Assembly (NCBI GenBank): GCA_019114175.1 | Contig: DXFZ01000072.1 | Coordinates: 1-37,688 of the forward strand | DNA length: 37,688 nucleotides | DNA from: Candidatus Corynebacterium gallistercoris | GTDB lineage: Bacteria; Actinomycetota; Actinomycetes; Mycobacteriales; Mycobacteriaceae | Direction of reading: 5' to 3' | Shown here: one piece after another, positions 1-8,337 of the stretch | How positions within the stretch are numbered: the stretch's first letter is position 1 | Layout of the letters: each line of letters starts with the position of its first letter | Notes under the pieces: generated by a model | Databases searched by the model: none | What the model was told of the DNA's origin: nothing | The model's input: only the letters and a program-made list of their open reading frames with translations | Position numbers and translations under genes: made by a program

Positions 1-1246
1 CGAACACGTTGCCGTCGGCATCGTGGCACGCCAGGTCACCGGTGCGCAGCCAGCCATCGCCGGGCAGCGCGTGGGCGGTTTCCTCAGGGCGGTTGAGGTA
101 GCCCTCCATGATCTGCGGGCCACGCACCCACAGCTCGCCGACCTCAGACTTGCCATCATCCGGCGTGGGGATCTCCTCGCCGGACTCCACGTCCACGATC
201 ATGTGCTCAGTGCTGGGCGCGGGCCGGCCGATGGAGCCGCGTTCCACGTCCTTATCCAGATTGCCGTGAGCGAAAGGCGAGGTTTCGGTCATGCCAAAAC
301 CCTGCTGCACGTGAATACCCAGCCGCTTCTCCACGGCCAGCGCCAGCTCAGTGTCCATGGTGGCGGCGCCGGAGAAGATGGCGCGCATGGAGGACAGGTC
401 ATAGTTGTCCACCATCGGGTGCTTGGCCAGCGCCACCGCAATGGGTGGGGCGATCATCGTGAAGGTCACGGAGTACTTCTGGTGGTGTTCCAGGAAGCTC
501 TGCAGGTCGAAGCGCGGCACGGCCACGAGCACGGCGCGCTGTGCCACCACCAGGTTCATCAGGGCGGTCATGCCGTAGATGTGGAAGAAGGGCAGCACAC
601 CGTACACCACATCTTCCCGCCTGGTGATGCCGAACGCCTGGGCCTGCACAATGTTGTTCACCAGCTGGTGGTGGTTCAGGCACACACCCTTGGGCAGGCC
701 CGTGGTGCCGGAGGAGTAGGGGAGCGCGGCTAGATCGCTGCCGCGCACCTCCACTGCCGGCGCCTTGCGCCGCTCCGCCAGGATCTGTTGCAGCCCGGAG
801 GCCGTATCCAGCGCGACAATGCGGTCCTCGGCGATCCCACCTTCGCGGGCGCCCTCGGCGCCGACCTCGCCCAGCGCAGCGGCGGTGAGGTACATCGTGG
901 CGCCGGAGTCCGCCATCTGGTTGGCGATGGAGGCAGGGGTGGAAAGCAGGTTCACCGGCGTGACCACGGCGCCCAGCCGCCAGATCGCATGCACGGCGAT
1001 GACGAACGCCAAGGAGTTCGGCAGGTGCAGCGCGACCACGTCTCCCTTGCGGATTCCCTTGTGGTGCAGCCAGCCTGCGGTGGATTCGATGTAGTTGCGC
1101 AGCTGCGCGTAGTTGGTCTCGGACCCATCGGCCACGTCAATGATGGCCGTGCGCTCCTCGTCCTCTTCCTTCAATGAGGCGAAGAGGTACTCGTAGAGTC
1201 CACAGTCAACCAGTTCGATATCGGGGTACTTACTCTTGACGGGCAA
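1..1246 (-). CDS. AMP-dependent acyl-CoA ligase (FadD / 4-coumarate-CoA ligase type), 3' end outside window
   Basis: ATP-dependent activation of a carboxylic acid, probably a fatty acid, to its acyl-CoA through an acyl-AMP intermediate. About 415 residues are visible. The AMP-binding signature SSGTTGLPKG lies near residue 176 (about nt 690-718), followed by a GFGMTETSP motif and the GELWVRGP...GYLNRPEET and GWLRTGD segments typical of the family. The frame runs off the left edge just before the C-terminal lid, as expected for a family of about 500-540 residues. The start is read as TTG at 1246 because a perfect AAGGAGG (1252-1258) lies 5 nt upstream; no ATG fits. It is the last visible gene of a minus-strand set with a CPBP protease and a DUF4442 protein and is near a broken alkB locus, so a role in fatty-acid use is inferred. 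The true substrate cannot be told from sequence. Confidence 0.85.
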   Translation of the reverse strand, partial: MPVKSKYPDIELVDCGLYEYLFASLKEEDEERTAIIDVADGSETNYAQLRNYIESTAGWLHHKGIRKGDVVALHLPNSLAFVIAVHAIWRLGAVVTPVNLLSTPASIANQMADSGATMYLTAAALGEVGAEGAREGGIAEDRIVALDTASGLQQILAERRKAPAVEVRGSDLAALPYSSGTTGLPKGVCLNHHQLVNNIVQAQAFGITRREDVVYGVLPFFHIYGMTALMNLVVAQRAVLVAVPRFDLQSFLEHHQKYSVTFTMIAPPIAVALAKHPMVDNYDLSSMRAIFSGAATMDTELALAVEKRLGIHVQQGFGMTETSPFAHGNLDKDVERGSIGRPAPSTEHMIVDVESGEEIPTPDDGKSEVGELWVRGPQIMEGYLNRPEETAHALPGDGWLRTGDLACHDADGNVF

Positions 1247-1324
1247 GGGTGCCTCCTTTTGGCTCCAAGGGAATTGGTCTGCGACCAGTTTAGAGCGCAA
1301 ACTATAACTTTGTGGTTCTTTTTG

Positions 1325-2041
1325 TTAAAGAATCTGCCACGCGATCGCCGCAGCCACCGCGCCCACCGCATTGAGCGCCCAATGAAGCCCGATAGGGGCC
1401 AGTACGCTGCCAGTATGGTGCCGTAACCAGGTCAACCCCGCCCCGGCGGCCGTTGTGGCCATAACGGCCAACCCGACCCCCGCCCATTGTGCAAATGAGC
1501 CACTGCCCAAGAATGCGGTCAGCCCAGCGTTCGTTGCGGTGAGGTGCAATGAGGACGCGATGTGCCACAAACCGAACAGCACCGAACCCGCCACGAACAC
1601 CAGCTTGGTGCCGCCGAGCCGCAGCAGCGAGCCGTGCAGGATTCCCCGGAACGCCAGCTCCTCCGGCAGCACGGTCTGGGCCGGGATGATGATCAGCGCC
1701 GCGATCGCCGCGTGGCGCAGGGAGGCGTAAGACTCATTGAAAAAGAAGCCGCGGGTCGCCGGCAGTGCAAGCGCGATCGCCACCACCACTGCGGCCACGC
1801 CCGCCATGCCGAGACCCCAGCGGAGCCCGCTGCGGGCGTCGCCCCGAGAAAGCCCGAGATCCTGCCACGTCATCCCCCGCAGCTTCGCGTAGCCAAGCAG
1901 CATCGCCACGCCCACGGGCACGGTCGCGGCCGCGGCGGATAGGGGAGTGAAGTGCGCGGTGAGGTTGATGGCGATCAAGGTGGCGATGACCGCCGCAATG
2001 TCCAGGAGCTCGTGGTGGCGTGGTTGAATCTTGGCTAGCAT
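1325..2041 (-). CDS. CPBP-family (CAAX protease-like) intramembrane metalloprotease
   Basis: A polytopic membrane protein of 238 residues with the three CPBP/Abi metal-site motifs: EELAFRG (residues 127-133), FGLWH (156-160) and a C-terminal His/Asn segment GLHWALN (about 219-225). The family includes eukaryotic Rce1 prenyl-protein proteases and bacterial members linked to bacteriocin immunity or peptide maturation; here the substrate is unknown. Hydrophobic stretches predict 6-8 membrane segments. The ATG at 2041 has only a weak purine-rich sequence upstream. The gene lies 30 nt after the DUF4442 gene and 78 nt before the acyl-CoA ligase on the same strand, so co-transcription is possible. 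Family assignment is firm; function is inferred only at the level of intramembrane proteolysis. Confidence 0.85.
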   Translation of the reverse strand: MLAKIQPRHHELLDIAAVIATLIAINLTAHFTPLSAAAATVPVGVAMLLGYAKLRGMTWQDLGLSRGDARSGLRWGLGMAGVAAVVVAIALALPATRGFFFNESYASLRHAAIAALIIIPAQTVLPEELAFRGILHGSLLRLGGTKLVFVAGSVLFGLWHIASSLHLTATNAGLTAFLGSGSFAQWAGVGLAVMATTAAGAGLTWLRHHTGSVLAPIGLHWALNAVGAVAAAIAWQIL

Positions 2042-2071
2042 TAGCCGCCAGCTTACTCGCTAGTTGTAGTT

Positions 2072-2866
2072 TTATTTGTTTTTTATCGCGACGGCATCCC
2101 GGATCACCCGCTCCGGCACGCGCGACTTCTGCAGGTCATCAGTGCCGATCAGGCCCGCGCTGAGGGCTTGGCCACACACGTACACGGCCTGGTCCTCAGG
2201 GGAGGGGAGGCGGCGCTGCTGGCTCAGGATGCTGGCGAGGCGGCCGGGTTCATCGGCGAACGCCTGCCACGCCACGGCGGTGGCGATGCTGGCGAGGTCT
2301 ATGCCGCGAGGGCCGCGGAGCGTGAGGCCGGGCTGATAGGGGCGTGGCTGGCTGGTGCCCGTGGCGGCGGTGTCTTTGCGGCTGCGCCGGGCCTCTGGGC
2401 TGCGACGCTTGCGGACGTGGAGGGTTTGCTGGCCGATGCCCACGATGGTGCCCTGCGGGGAGTAGATGGTGGAGGTGTGGGGGACGTTGCAGAAGCCGTC
2501 CTCGGCGACCTCGTCCTTGATGCGGGTGACCAGGTCATCGGGAATGGAGACCTGGAGCGTGTCATCGGTGTGGCCGGGGTTGAGGTATTGGAAGGTGCCG
2601 GTGCGGGTCCACGCTTCAAAGTCGGGGCCCAGCCGCTTCATGACGAGGGTGCCGAAGAAGGCGTCCGTCATGCTGAACAGAGTTCCGCCGAACGCGGCTC
2701 CGTGCATGTTCTTGTTCCACCAGTGTAGGCGCAGGGAGACGGTGGCCTGGGACCAGTCTTCGCTGATGTGGTGGATGCGGATCCCGGAGGCTGCCAGGGG
2801 AGGGAAGGCGTTGAGGGTGAACTTGAGCCTGCGTGGTGTGGCGAAGAGGAAGCGGGTGAGGTTCAT
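2072..2866 (-). CDS. DUF4442 hot-dog-fold protein with C-terminal extension
   Basis: The first roughly 150 residues match the DUF4442 (YiiD_C-like) hot-dog domain: the HWWNKNMHGAAFGGTLFSMTDA segment is the family's equivalent of the thioesterase helix, followed by the predicted central strands. This domain is related to acyl-CoA thioesterases, but catalytic activity is not established. The remaining roughly 105 residues are basic and low in complexity at first (RKRRSPEARRSRKD), then form a predicted helical tail I do not recognise. The start is taken at the ATG at 2866 because AGGAG lies 7 nt upstream; an ATG 17 codons earlier (2917) is open but has no ribosome site. It is divergent from alkB across a 160-nt AT-rich gap and heads the minus-strand run with the protease and acyl-CoA ligase, which supports a lipid-related role by context only. 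Confidence 0.75.
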   Translation of the reverse strand: MNLTRFLFATPRRLKFTLNAFPPLAASGIRIHHISEDWSQATVSLRLHWWNKNMHGAAFGGTLFSMTDAFFGTLVMKRLGPDFEAWTRTGTFQYLNPGHTDDTLQVSIPDDLVTRIKDEVAEDGFCNVPHTSTIYSPQGTIVGIGQQTLHVRKRRSPEARRSRKDTAATGTSQPRPYQPGLTLRGPRGIDLASIATAVAWQAFADEPGRLASILSQQRRLPSPEDQAVYVCGQALSAGLIGTDDLQKSRVPERVIRDAVAIKNK

Positions 2867-3027
2867 GGGCGGGCTCCTAAGGGGGTCGGCGGGTCTGTAT
2901 ATGAATATATGTGACAAGCATTGGGAAAATTTTTAATTCCTAAAACCTAGACAAATGTCATTCGCTATGTAAGCTAGATCACAAGTAATTGTAGTGTGCG
3001 TCACAGACTCGAAGAGGTGAGTTCGCG

Positions 3028-4276
3028 ATGACTACAACTCAACCGGACCTCGGCAACAGTGCGCCGCAGGTCCGTCAGCGCAGAGGACAAGAGATGCTCG
3101 ACCCGCAGGGCGAGTGGAAAGATACGAAGAAGTACACGTGGATCTTGAGCCTCGTGCCCGCGGCCATCCCGCTGATCCTGTGGGGGCTCTGGGCCTGGAT
3201 GGGGCAGCTGGACGCTCCCGCCGGAGTGCTGCACGTGGTGTGGTGGCTGGGGCCCTTCGCCGTCTTCGTGCTCATTCCCTTCACGGACGCGGTACTGGGC
3301 CGCGACGGGGAGAATGTGCCCGAAGAGTTCGTTCCCTGGCTGGAGGAAACCAAGTTCTACCGCGTGGTGAGCTTCCTCTATTTCCCTATCATGTTCGCCT
3401 CATTGTTGGCCTGCTGCCACCTGTGGACCCGCGGGGATCTGCAGTGGTTCGATAGCATCGGGCTGGCATGGTCCATGGGTATGACCAGCGGAATCGGCAT
3501 CGTGGCGGCACACGAACTGGGGCACAAGAAGGGTTCCTTCGAAAGCTGGTTGGGCAAGATCTGCCTGGCGGTGCCCGCCTACGGCCATTTCTACATCGAG
3601 CACAACCGCGGCCACCACGTGAAAGTGGCGACTCCGGAAGATCCTGTGAGCGCGCGGATGGGGGGGGGAGAACGTGTACGTCTACCTCCTCCGGTCCGTG
3701 CCGCGGCAGATCCCACGGGCGTGGAATATTGAGAAAAAGCGCTTCGCCCGATCAGATAAGCCTGCCTGGCACTGGGACAACAACGTCCTCAACGCTTGGG
3801 CGGTCACCGTGGTGTTGTGGGGAGGCCTAGTAATTGCCTTTGACCTCAGCATCCTGCCCTACCTACTCATCCAGGCAGTGATTGGCATTGCCCTGCTGGA
3901 GTTCGTCAACTACCTGGAGCACTATGGGCTGCTGCGCCAAAAGCAGGAGGACGGGCGCTATGAGCGCACCAGCCCGGAACACAGTTGGAACTCGGACAAC
4001 CTCACCACCAACGTGTTCCTGTATCAGCTGCAGCGCCACTCCGATCACCACGCTAACCCCACCCGGCGCTACCAATCCCTGCGCAGTGACGTGTTCGCTC
4101 CGGAATTGCCAGCAGGTTACGCCACTATGATCGCGCTGGCCTCCATGCCGCCGCTGTGGTTCAAGGTGATGGACACCCGCCTCATGGAGCACTATGGCGG
4201 GGACCTCGCGAGGGCGAACATTCACCCGCCGGTAAGGAAGAAGCTGGAAGCCCGGTACGGGAAGGGTGGTGCATGA
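3028..4276 (+). pseudogene. alkB: Alkane 1-monooxygenase (AlkB), frameshifted at a run of nine G
   Basis: A non-haem di-iron membrane hydroxylase that oxidises terminal carbons of alkanes, taking electrons from rubredoxin. All signature histidine boxes are present but split between two frames. Frame one (from 3028) carries HELGHKK (nt 3511-3531) and EHNRGHHVKVATPEDP (from 3598). The second frame, open from before 3674 to 4276, carries NYLEHYGL and LQRHSDHHANPTRRYQ. The switch falls at a G9 run (3660-3668). Removing one G rejoins the frames as ...SARMGGENVYVYLLRS... and restores about 415 residues, normal for the family. Without correction, translation ends at 3732. ATG 3028 follows GAGGTGA. 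A 4-nt gap leads to a small membrane gene and then a rubredoxin gene. The indel may be a real mutation, a phase-variable tract or a homopolymer sequencing error. The family call is certain. Confidence 0.88.
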
Positions 4277-4279
4277 GCC

Positions 4280-4522
4280 ATGAGTTTCGCTGCGCGATGC
4301 GCGCTGGCCACGGCGCTGGGCGCGGCGATCCTCGCCGCGGCCATCGCCGGGATGCTCGGGGTGCCCGTGCTCTCCTACCTGTATCCGATCCTGCTGCTCG
4401 TCACCCTCTTTGTCGCTGGCCCTGGACTCATCGGGCTATACCGAGGGGAAGGGCGCCCCGGAGACTACGTGATCCCCAGGCCTAAGCGGCGGACCCGAGT
4501 GGCGGGGAAGCGGGCTGGGTGA
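4280..4522 (+). CDS. Small two-helix membrane protein between alkB and rubredoxin
   Basis: An 80-residue protein with two predicted transmembrane segments (about residues 7-27 and 30-52) and a short basic cytoplasmic tail rich in Arg, Lys and Pro. I do not recognise a domain family. The ATG at 4280 is 3 nt after the alkB stop, so it is very probably translated from the same message. Its position between the hydroxylase and its electron carrier suggests an accessory role in the alkane hydroxylase complex, but that is inference from context only. It is intact, unlike both neighbours. Confidence 0.6.
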   Translation: MSFAARCALATALGAAILAAAIAGMLGVPVLSYLYPILLLVTLFVAGPGLIGLYRGEGRPGDYVIPRPKRRTRVAGKRAG

Positions 4523-4568
4523 GGGTGGCGTCGCAGCCAAGAAACAATGACTCACGAAAAGAGGAACC

Positions 4569-4733
4569 ATGACTGCCTACCAATGCCCCTGCTGCGAGTA
4601 TCTCTACGACCCTGAGTAGGGCGATAAGAAGGAGGGTTTCGCGCCGGGAACGCCCTTTGAGCAGATCCCGGATGACTGGGAATGCCCGGATTGCGGGGTG
4701 CGGAACAAGGTGGATTTCGAACCGGTGGAATAA
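4569..4733 (+). pseudogene. rubA: Rubredoxin with internal TAG stop
   Basis: Rubredoxin carries electrons from rubredoxin reductase to AlkB through a single iron held by four cysteines. Read through codon 17, the 54-codon frame gives a complete rubredoxin: CPCC near the N-terminus, the conserved [19 protein letters not shown] core, CPDC and the FEPVE end. Codon 17 (4617-4619) is TAG, where alkane-type rubredoxins commonly have Lys in YDxxKGD, so a single AAG-to-TAG change explains it. A ribosome site AGAGGA lies just before ATG 4569. Translation would stop after 16 residues, leaving only one of the two cysteine pairs. With alkB also broken, the simplest reading is that the alkane pathway is decaying in this strain. 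A sequencing error is less likely for a substitution than for the upstream homopolymer. Too short to be found by length-filtered gene calling. Confidence 0.85.
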
Positions 4734-4789
4734 GAGTGCGGGCCTGCGGGTTGGAGTGAGGCAGATGGGACGGGTAAACTACTACCCGA

Positions 4790-4818
4790 TTCAATAGACA
4801 GACCTGTCTGGATATAAG
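4790..4818 (+). promoter_or_regulatory. Candidate promoter with a perfect inverted repeat filling the spacer
   Basis: TTCAAT (4790-4795) and TATAAG (4813-4818) are separated by exactly 17 nt and read as -35 and -10 hexamers for the symporter gene. The spacer begins with AGACAG-AC-CTGTCT (4796-4809), a perfect 6-bp inverted repeat with a 2-bp centre. That symmetry and position are typical of a repressor operator of the TetR or GntR kind. No such regulator is encoded in the window. A second weak hairpin (CCTCTGAGAGAGG, about 4819-4831) follows in the leader. Confidence 0.55.
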
Positions 4819-4885
4819 CCTCTGAGAGAGGCGACAACGAACACAAGCAGACGTTTCCAACCACGTTAGGAAAGGGCTAACAACC

Positions 4886-6292
4886 ATGGCCTCCACCTCA
4901 ACCAACTCCACCAAGGAGGCACCCGCGCAACACAAGCGGGTGCTGCCGGAGTGGATGACCGGCTTCGGCGCACAAGTCATCGCCGGCCTCATTATCGGAC
5001 TTATCCTGGGCCTCATCGCCCGCAGCCAAGGCGCAAACCTGCCGGAAGGGGAGGAGTCCTGGCTGGGCGGCCTCCTTGATGGCGTGGGTAGCGCCTACGT
5101 GCAGCTGCTCAAGGTGATGGTGCCGCCGCTGGTGCTCACCGCCGTGATTACCTCCGTGGCCAACCTGCGCAAGGTCGCCAACGCGGCGCGCCTGGCGGCC
5201 GGAACCCTCATCTGGTTCGCCATTACCGCATTCTTCTCCGTGCTCGTGGGCATCGGCGTGGGCCTAGTCGTGCGCCCCGGCGAGAACACCAGCGTGGACG
5301 CATCCGCGGCGGCGGACCCCTCCTCCACCGGCAGCTGGCTGGCGTTCATCCAGGGCATCGTTCCGGAGAACATCCTGGGCCTCGGCGCCAAGATGAACTC
5401 CGCCGGTGACTCCGTGGGCCTGTCCTTCAACGTGCTGCAGCTGCTGGTCATCTCCCTGGCCATCGGCATCGCGGCAGTGAAGACCGGCAAGGCAGCCGAG
5501 CCCTTCCTGGGGTTCACCGAGTCCCTGCTGAAGATCGTGCAGACCATCCTGTGGTGGATCATCCGCCTGGCGCCGATCGGCACCGCCGCGCTCATCGGGC
5601 ACGCAGTGTCCGACTACGGCTGGGATGCCCTGGGCTCCCTGGGCATGTTCGTGCTGGCCGTGTACATCGGCCTGGCCATCGTGCTGCTCGTGGTGTACCC
5701 GGCCGTGCTCGCCGGCAACGGCCTGTCCGTCAGCGGTTTCTACCGCCGCGTCTGGCCGGTGACCTCCCTGGGCTTCGTCACCCGCTCCTCCATGGGCGTC
5801 ATGCCGGTCACCCAGCGCGTCACCGAACGCCGCATGGGTGTGCCGCGCGAATACGCCTCCTTCGCTGTGCCGCTGGGCGCGACTACCAAGATGGATGGCT
5901 GCGCCTCCGTGTACCCGGCCGTTGCCGCGATCTTCGTGGCCCAGTTCTACGGAGTGCCGCTGGACATCACTGACTACATCCTCATCATCTTCGTGTCCGT
6001 CATTGGCTCTGCGGCGACGGCCGGCACGACCGGCGCGACCGTCATGCTGACGCTGACCCTGTCCACCCTGGGGCTACCGCTGGCGGGTGTGGGCCTGCTG
6101 CTGGCCATCGAGCCGATCGTGGACATGGGCCGCACCGCAGTCAACGTCACCGGCCAGTCCCTGGCCGCCACCGTGGTCGCCAAGCGCGCCGGGATCCTGG
6201 ATCAGGACACTTGGGACGCTGGCGAGGAGAACTGGGAGCATGATGCTGATGCCGAGGCTGAGTCTGAGGACAAGGAGCTCGTCAACCAGTAA
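4886..6292 (+). CDS. Dicarboxylate/amino acid:cation symporter (DAACS/SDF family)
   Basis: A 468-residue secondary transporter of the glutamate/dicarboxylate family that uses a Na+ or H+ gradient to import acidic amino acids or C4-dicarboxylates. Family landmarks are clear: the serine-rich re-entrant loop region (TRSSMGVMPVTQR), PLGATTKMDGCASVYPA corresponding to the conserved NMDG motif (here KMDG), and the substrate-binding helix with DMGRTAVNVTGQS. N- and C-terminal tails are hydrophilic; the last 25 residues are strongly acidic. ATG 4886 has AGGAAAGG upstream. The gene has its own promoter (4790-4818) with a putative operator and converges on dinG. The substrate (glutamate, aspartate or succinate-type) is not decidable here. 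The Asn-to-Lys change at the start of the NMDG motif is a visible oddity. Confidence 0.9.
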   Translation: MASTSTNSTKEAPAQHKRVLPEWMTGFGAQVIAGLIIGLILGLIARSQGANLPEGEESWLGGLLDGVGSAYVQLLKVMVPPLVLTAVITSVANLRKVANAARLAAGTLIWFAITAFFSVLVGIGVGLVVRPGENTSVDASAAADPSSTGSWLAFIQGIVPENILGLGAKMNSAGDSVGLSFNVLQLLVISLAIGIAAVKTGKAAEPFLGFTESLLKIVQTILWWIIRLAPIGTAALIGHAVSDYGWDALGSLGMFVLAVYIGLAIVLLVVYPAVLAGNGLSVSGFYRRVWPVTSLGFVTRSSMGVMPVTQRVTERRMGVPREYASFAVPLGATTKMDGCASVYPAVAAIFVAQFYGVPLDITDYILIIFVSVIGSAATAGTTGATVMLTLTLSTLGLPLAGVGLLLAIEPIVDMGRTAVNVTGQSLAATVVAKRAGILDQDTWDAGEENWEHDADAEAESEDKELVNQ

Positions 6293-6337
6293 GCCCCCGA
6301 TGGCAGTTGAATGGCTACTGTATAGCTAGCTGAATAG

Positions 6338-8332
6338 CTACTGCGTGGCCAGGCGTCGCAGTGCACCGCGCACTGTGGCGCCGTTTGTTGTTTCCCAGAA
6401 GTCCGGCATGGAGGCGCGGATATAGGAGCCGTACCGGGCAGTCTTCAGCCGCGGATCCAAGACAGCCACCACGCCCTTATCCGTCACCGAGCGTAGGAGC
6501 CTTCCCGCGCCCTGTGCCATGAGCAGCGAGGCGTGGTTGGCGGCCACTTCCATGAATCCGCTGCGACCGGAAGCATCCACGGCCTCCTTGCGGGCCTGCT
6601 GCAGGGGATCGTCCGGTCGGGGGAACGGGATCCGGTCAATAATCACCAGGTTCAGAGAATCCCCGGGCACATCCACGCCCTGCCACAGGCCCAAGGTGCC
6701 GAACAGGCACGCGTCTTTCTGATCCCTGAACGTCTCCACCAGGGTGCTGAGCGAATCCTCGCCCTGCAGCAAAATGGGGTGCGGGCAGGTATCCCGCAGC
6801 TTGAAAGCCATTTCTTCTGCCGCCCGGCGGGAGGAGAACAGCCCCAGGGTGCGCCCACCGGCAGCGTTGATGAGCTGGGAAACTTCATCAACGGACGCAT
6901 CGGAGGCGCCATCCCGCCCAGGTGCGGGCAGGTGGGAGGCAACGTAGAGGATGCCGTGCTTCTTGGCCTCAAATGGCGTGCCCACGTCCATCGTGGTGGC
7001 ATCCTTGCCCAACCCCCAAGACTTCAGCATGGACGTGAACTTCCCACCCAGCGCCAGCGTGGCCGAGGTCAGCACCACCGTGTTCTGGCCGAAGAGTCGC
7101 TGGCGCAGCAGGTCCGCCACGCTCAGCGGAGCGGTGTAGACCACCTGGCGGTTATTATCCGCAGACAACCACACCACGTCCTCACCCAAGAGATCATCGG
7201 CATCCTTGGCCGCATCCGGGCGGGAGGCATCCAGGATCCGCACGCACGTGTCATGCAAGTCTTCTGTGGCAACGAGCACCGCCTGGCGCTCGCCCGCCTG
7301 CTGCGGATCGTTGGCGAACTCCCCGGCCGGCACCCCGTGGACCTGCCGGTTCGTCTTCCACGCCGCGTCCTTGAGCTCCTGCAAGGGCTGCTCCAAGCCT
7401 GGCGGCACGGCGGTCCACCGCCCCGTGATGTCAGAAGCGGCGAGCTCCACCCGGAGCTGATCCAGCCACTTCTCGCCGGCCGCCGCGAGATCATCACCCG
7501 TCCCCGCCGGGCCAATCTTCCCGGCGCGCTTGGCCAGAATGGCGATGGCGGTGGGGGAAAGCTCCGCGGTGGCCACGGAGGTGATCCGCGCTTCGAGCTC
7601 GTGTGCCTCGTCGACGACCACCACATCATGTTCTGGAAGCACGGGCGCATCCACGAGCGCATCGATGGCCAACAAGGCATGGTTGGTGACCACGATGTCT
7701 GATTCTGCGGCGCGGGCCCGGGCGAGTTCGGCGAAGCACTGTTCCCCGAAGGGGCAGCGGGTGGCTCCCATGCATTCGCGGGCGGAGACGGAGACTTGCC
7801 GCCAGGCGCGGTCGGACACGCCCTTGGGGAGATTGTCCCGATCGCCGTCTTCCGTCTCCTGCGCCCACTCGTGGAGCCTGGCCACTTGGGCGCCGGTGGC
7901 GGAGACCTGCCGGGCGTCTAGGAGGGCTTCTTCTTCCGCATCCAGCCCGGGCTCGGCTGCGCCGTTGATCTTGTTGAGGCACAGGTAGTTGCTGCGGCCT
8001 TTTTGGATGGCGAATTCTACCGGCTGGTCCAGTTCTGGTTCTAGGGCCTTGGACAGGCGGGGGAGATCGCGCTCCACCAGCTGGCGCTGCAGGGCGATGG
8101 TCGCGGTGGAGACGATGACGGGCTTGCCGGAGTCATCGCCCATGGCGTGGGCGATGGAGGGCACCAGGTAGGCGAGAGATTTACCCGTGCCCGTTCCGGC
8201 CTGCACCGCCAGGTGGGTGCTGGTGTTCAGGGCGTTTTCCACGGCGGTGGCCATGCGCTGCTGACCTGGGCGGGGCGCGCCGCCCAGGTCAGATACGGCC
8301 AGGGACAGAAGGTCGAGGACAGGCGCAGCCAT
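6338..8332 (-). CDS. dinG: DinG-family ATP-dependent DNA helicase
   Basis: A superfamily 2 (XPD-like) 5'-to-3' helicase of 664 residues. It shows Walker A QAGTGTGKS (residues 44-52) and the DEAH box VVDEAHELEAR. Between them are the cysteines of an iron-sulphur cluster: one in NYLCLNK and three in ECMGATRCPFGEQCF. The C-terminal helicase motifs LFSSRRAAEEM, LWQGVDVPG and QGAGRLLRS are present. The ATG is 5 nt after the pncB stop (8338-8340), so the two are translated from one message; the pair corresponds in order to M. tuberculosis Rv1330c-Rv1329c. The role is probably processing of R-loops or damaged DNA structures. The 3' end converges on the symporter gene across a 45-nt gap containing an imperfect 13-nt direct repeat (6308-6320 and 6331-6343). 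Confidence 0.92.
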   Translation of the reverse strand: MAAPVLDLLSLAVSDLGGAPRPGQQRMATAVENALNTSTHLAVQAGTGTGKSLAYLVPSIAHAMGDDSGKPVIVSTATIALQRQLVERDLPRLSKALEPELDQPVEFAIQKGRSNYLCLNKINGAAEPGLDAEEEALLDARQVSATGAQVARLHEWAQETEDGDRDNLPKGVSDRAWRQVSVSARECMGATRCPFGEQCFAELARARAAESDIVVTNHALLAIDALVDAPVLPEHDVVVVDEAHELEARITSVATAELSPTAIAILAKRAGKIGPAGTGDDLAAAGEKWLDQLRVELAASDITGRWTAVPPGLEQPLQELKDAAWKTNRQVHGVPAGEFANDPQQAGERQAVLVATEDLHDTCVRILDASRPDAAKDADDLLGEDVVWLSADNNRQVVYTAPLSVADLLRQRLFGQNTVVLTSATLALGGKFTSMLKSWGLGKDATTMDVGTPFEAKKHGILYVASHLPAPGRDGASDASVDEVSQLINAAGGRTLGLFSSRRAAEEMAFKLRDTCPHPILLQGEDSLSTLVETFRDQKDACLFGTLGLWQGVDVPGDSLNLVIIDRIPFPRPDDPLQQARKEAVDASGRSGFMEVAANHASLLMAQGAGRLLRSVTDKGVVAVLDPRLKTARYGSYIRASMPDFWETTNGATVRGALRRLATQ

Positions 8333-8337
8333 ATGCG

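Noticed and set aside
3658..3675. Programmed ribosomal frameshift in alkB
   Set aside because: AlkB families are not known to use it, there is no stimulatory structure that I can see, and a simple homopolymer indel explains the data.
4617..4619. Pyrrolysine or other recoding of TAG in rubredoxin
   Set aside because: The position is a surface Lys in homologues, no pyl genes are seen, and a single substitution suffices.
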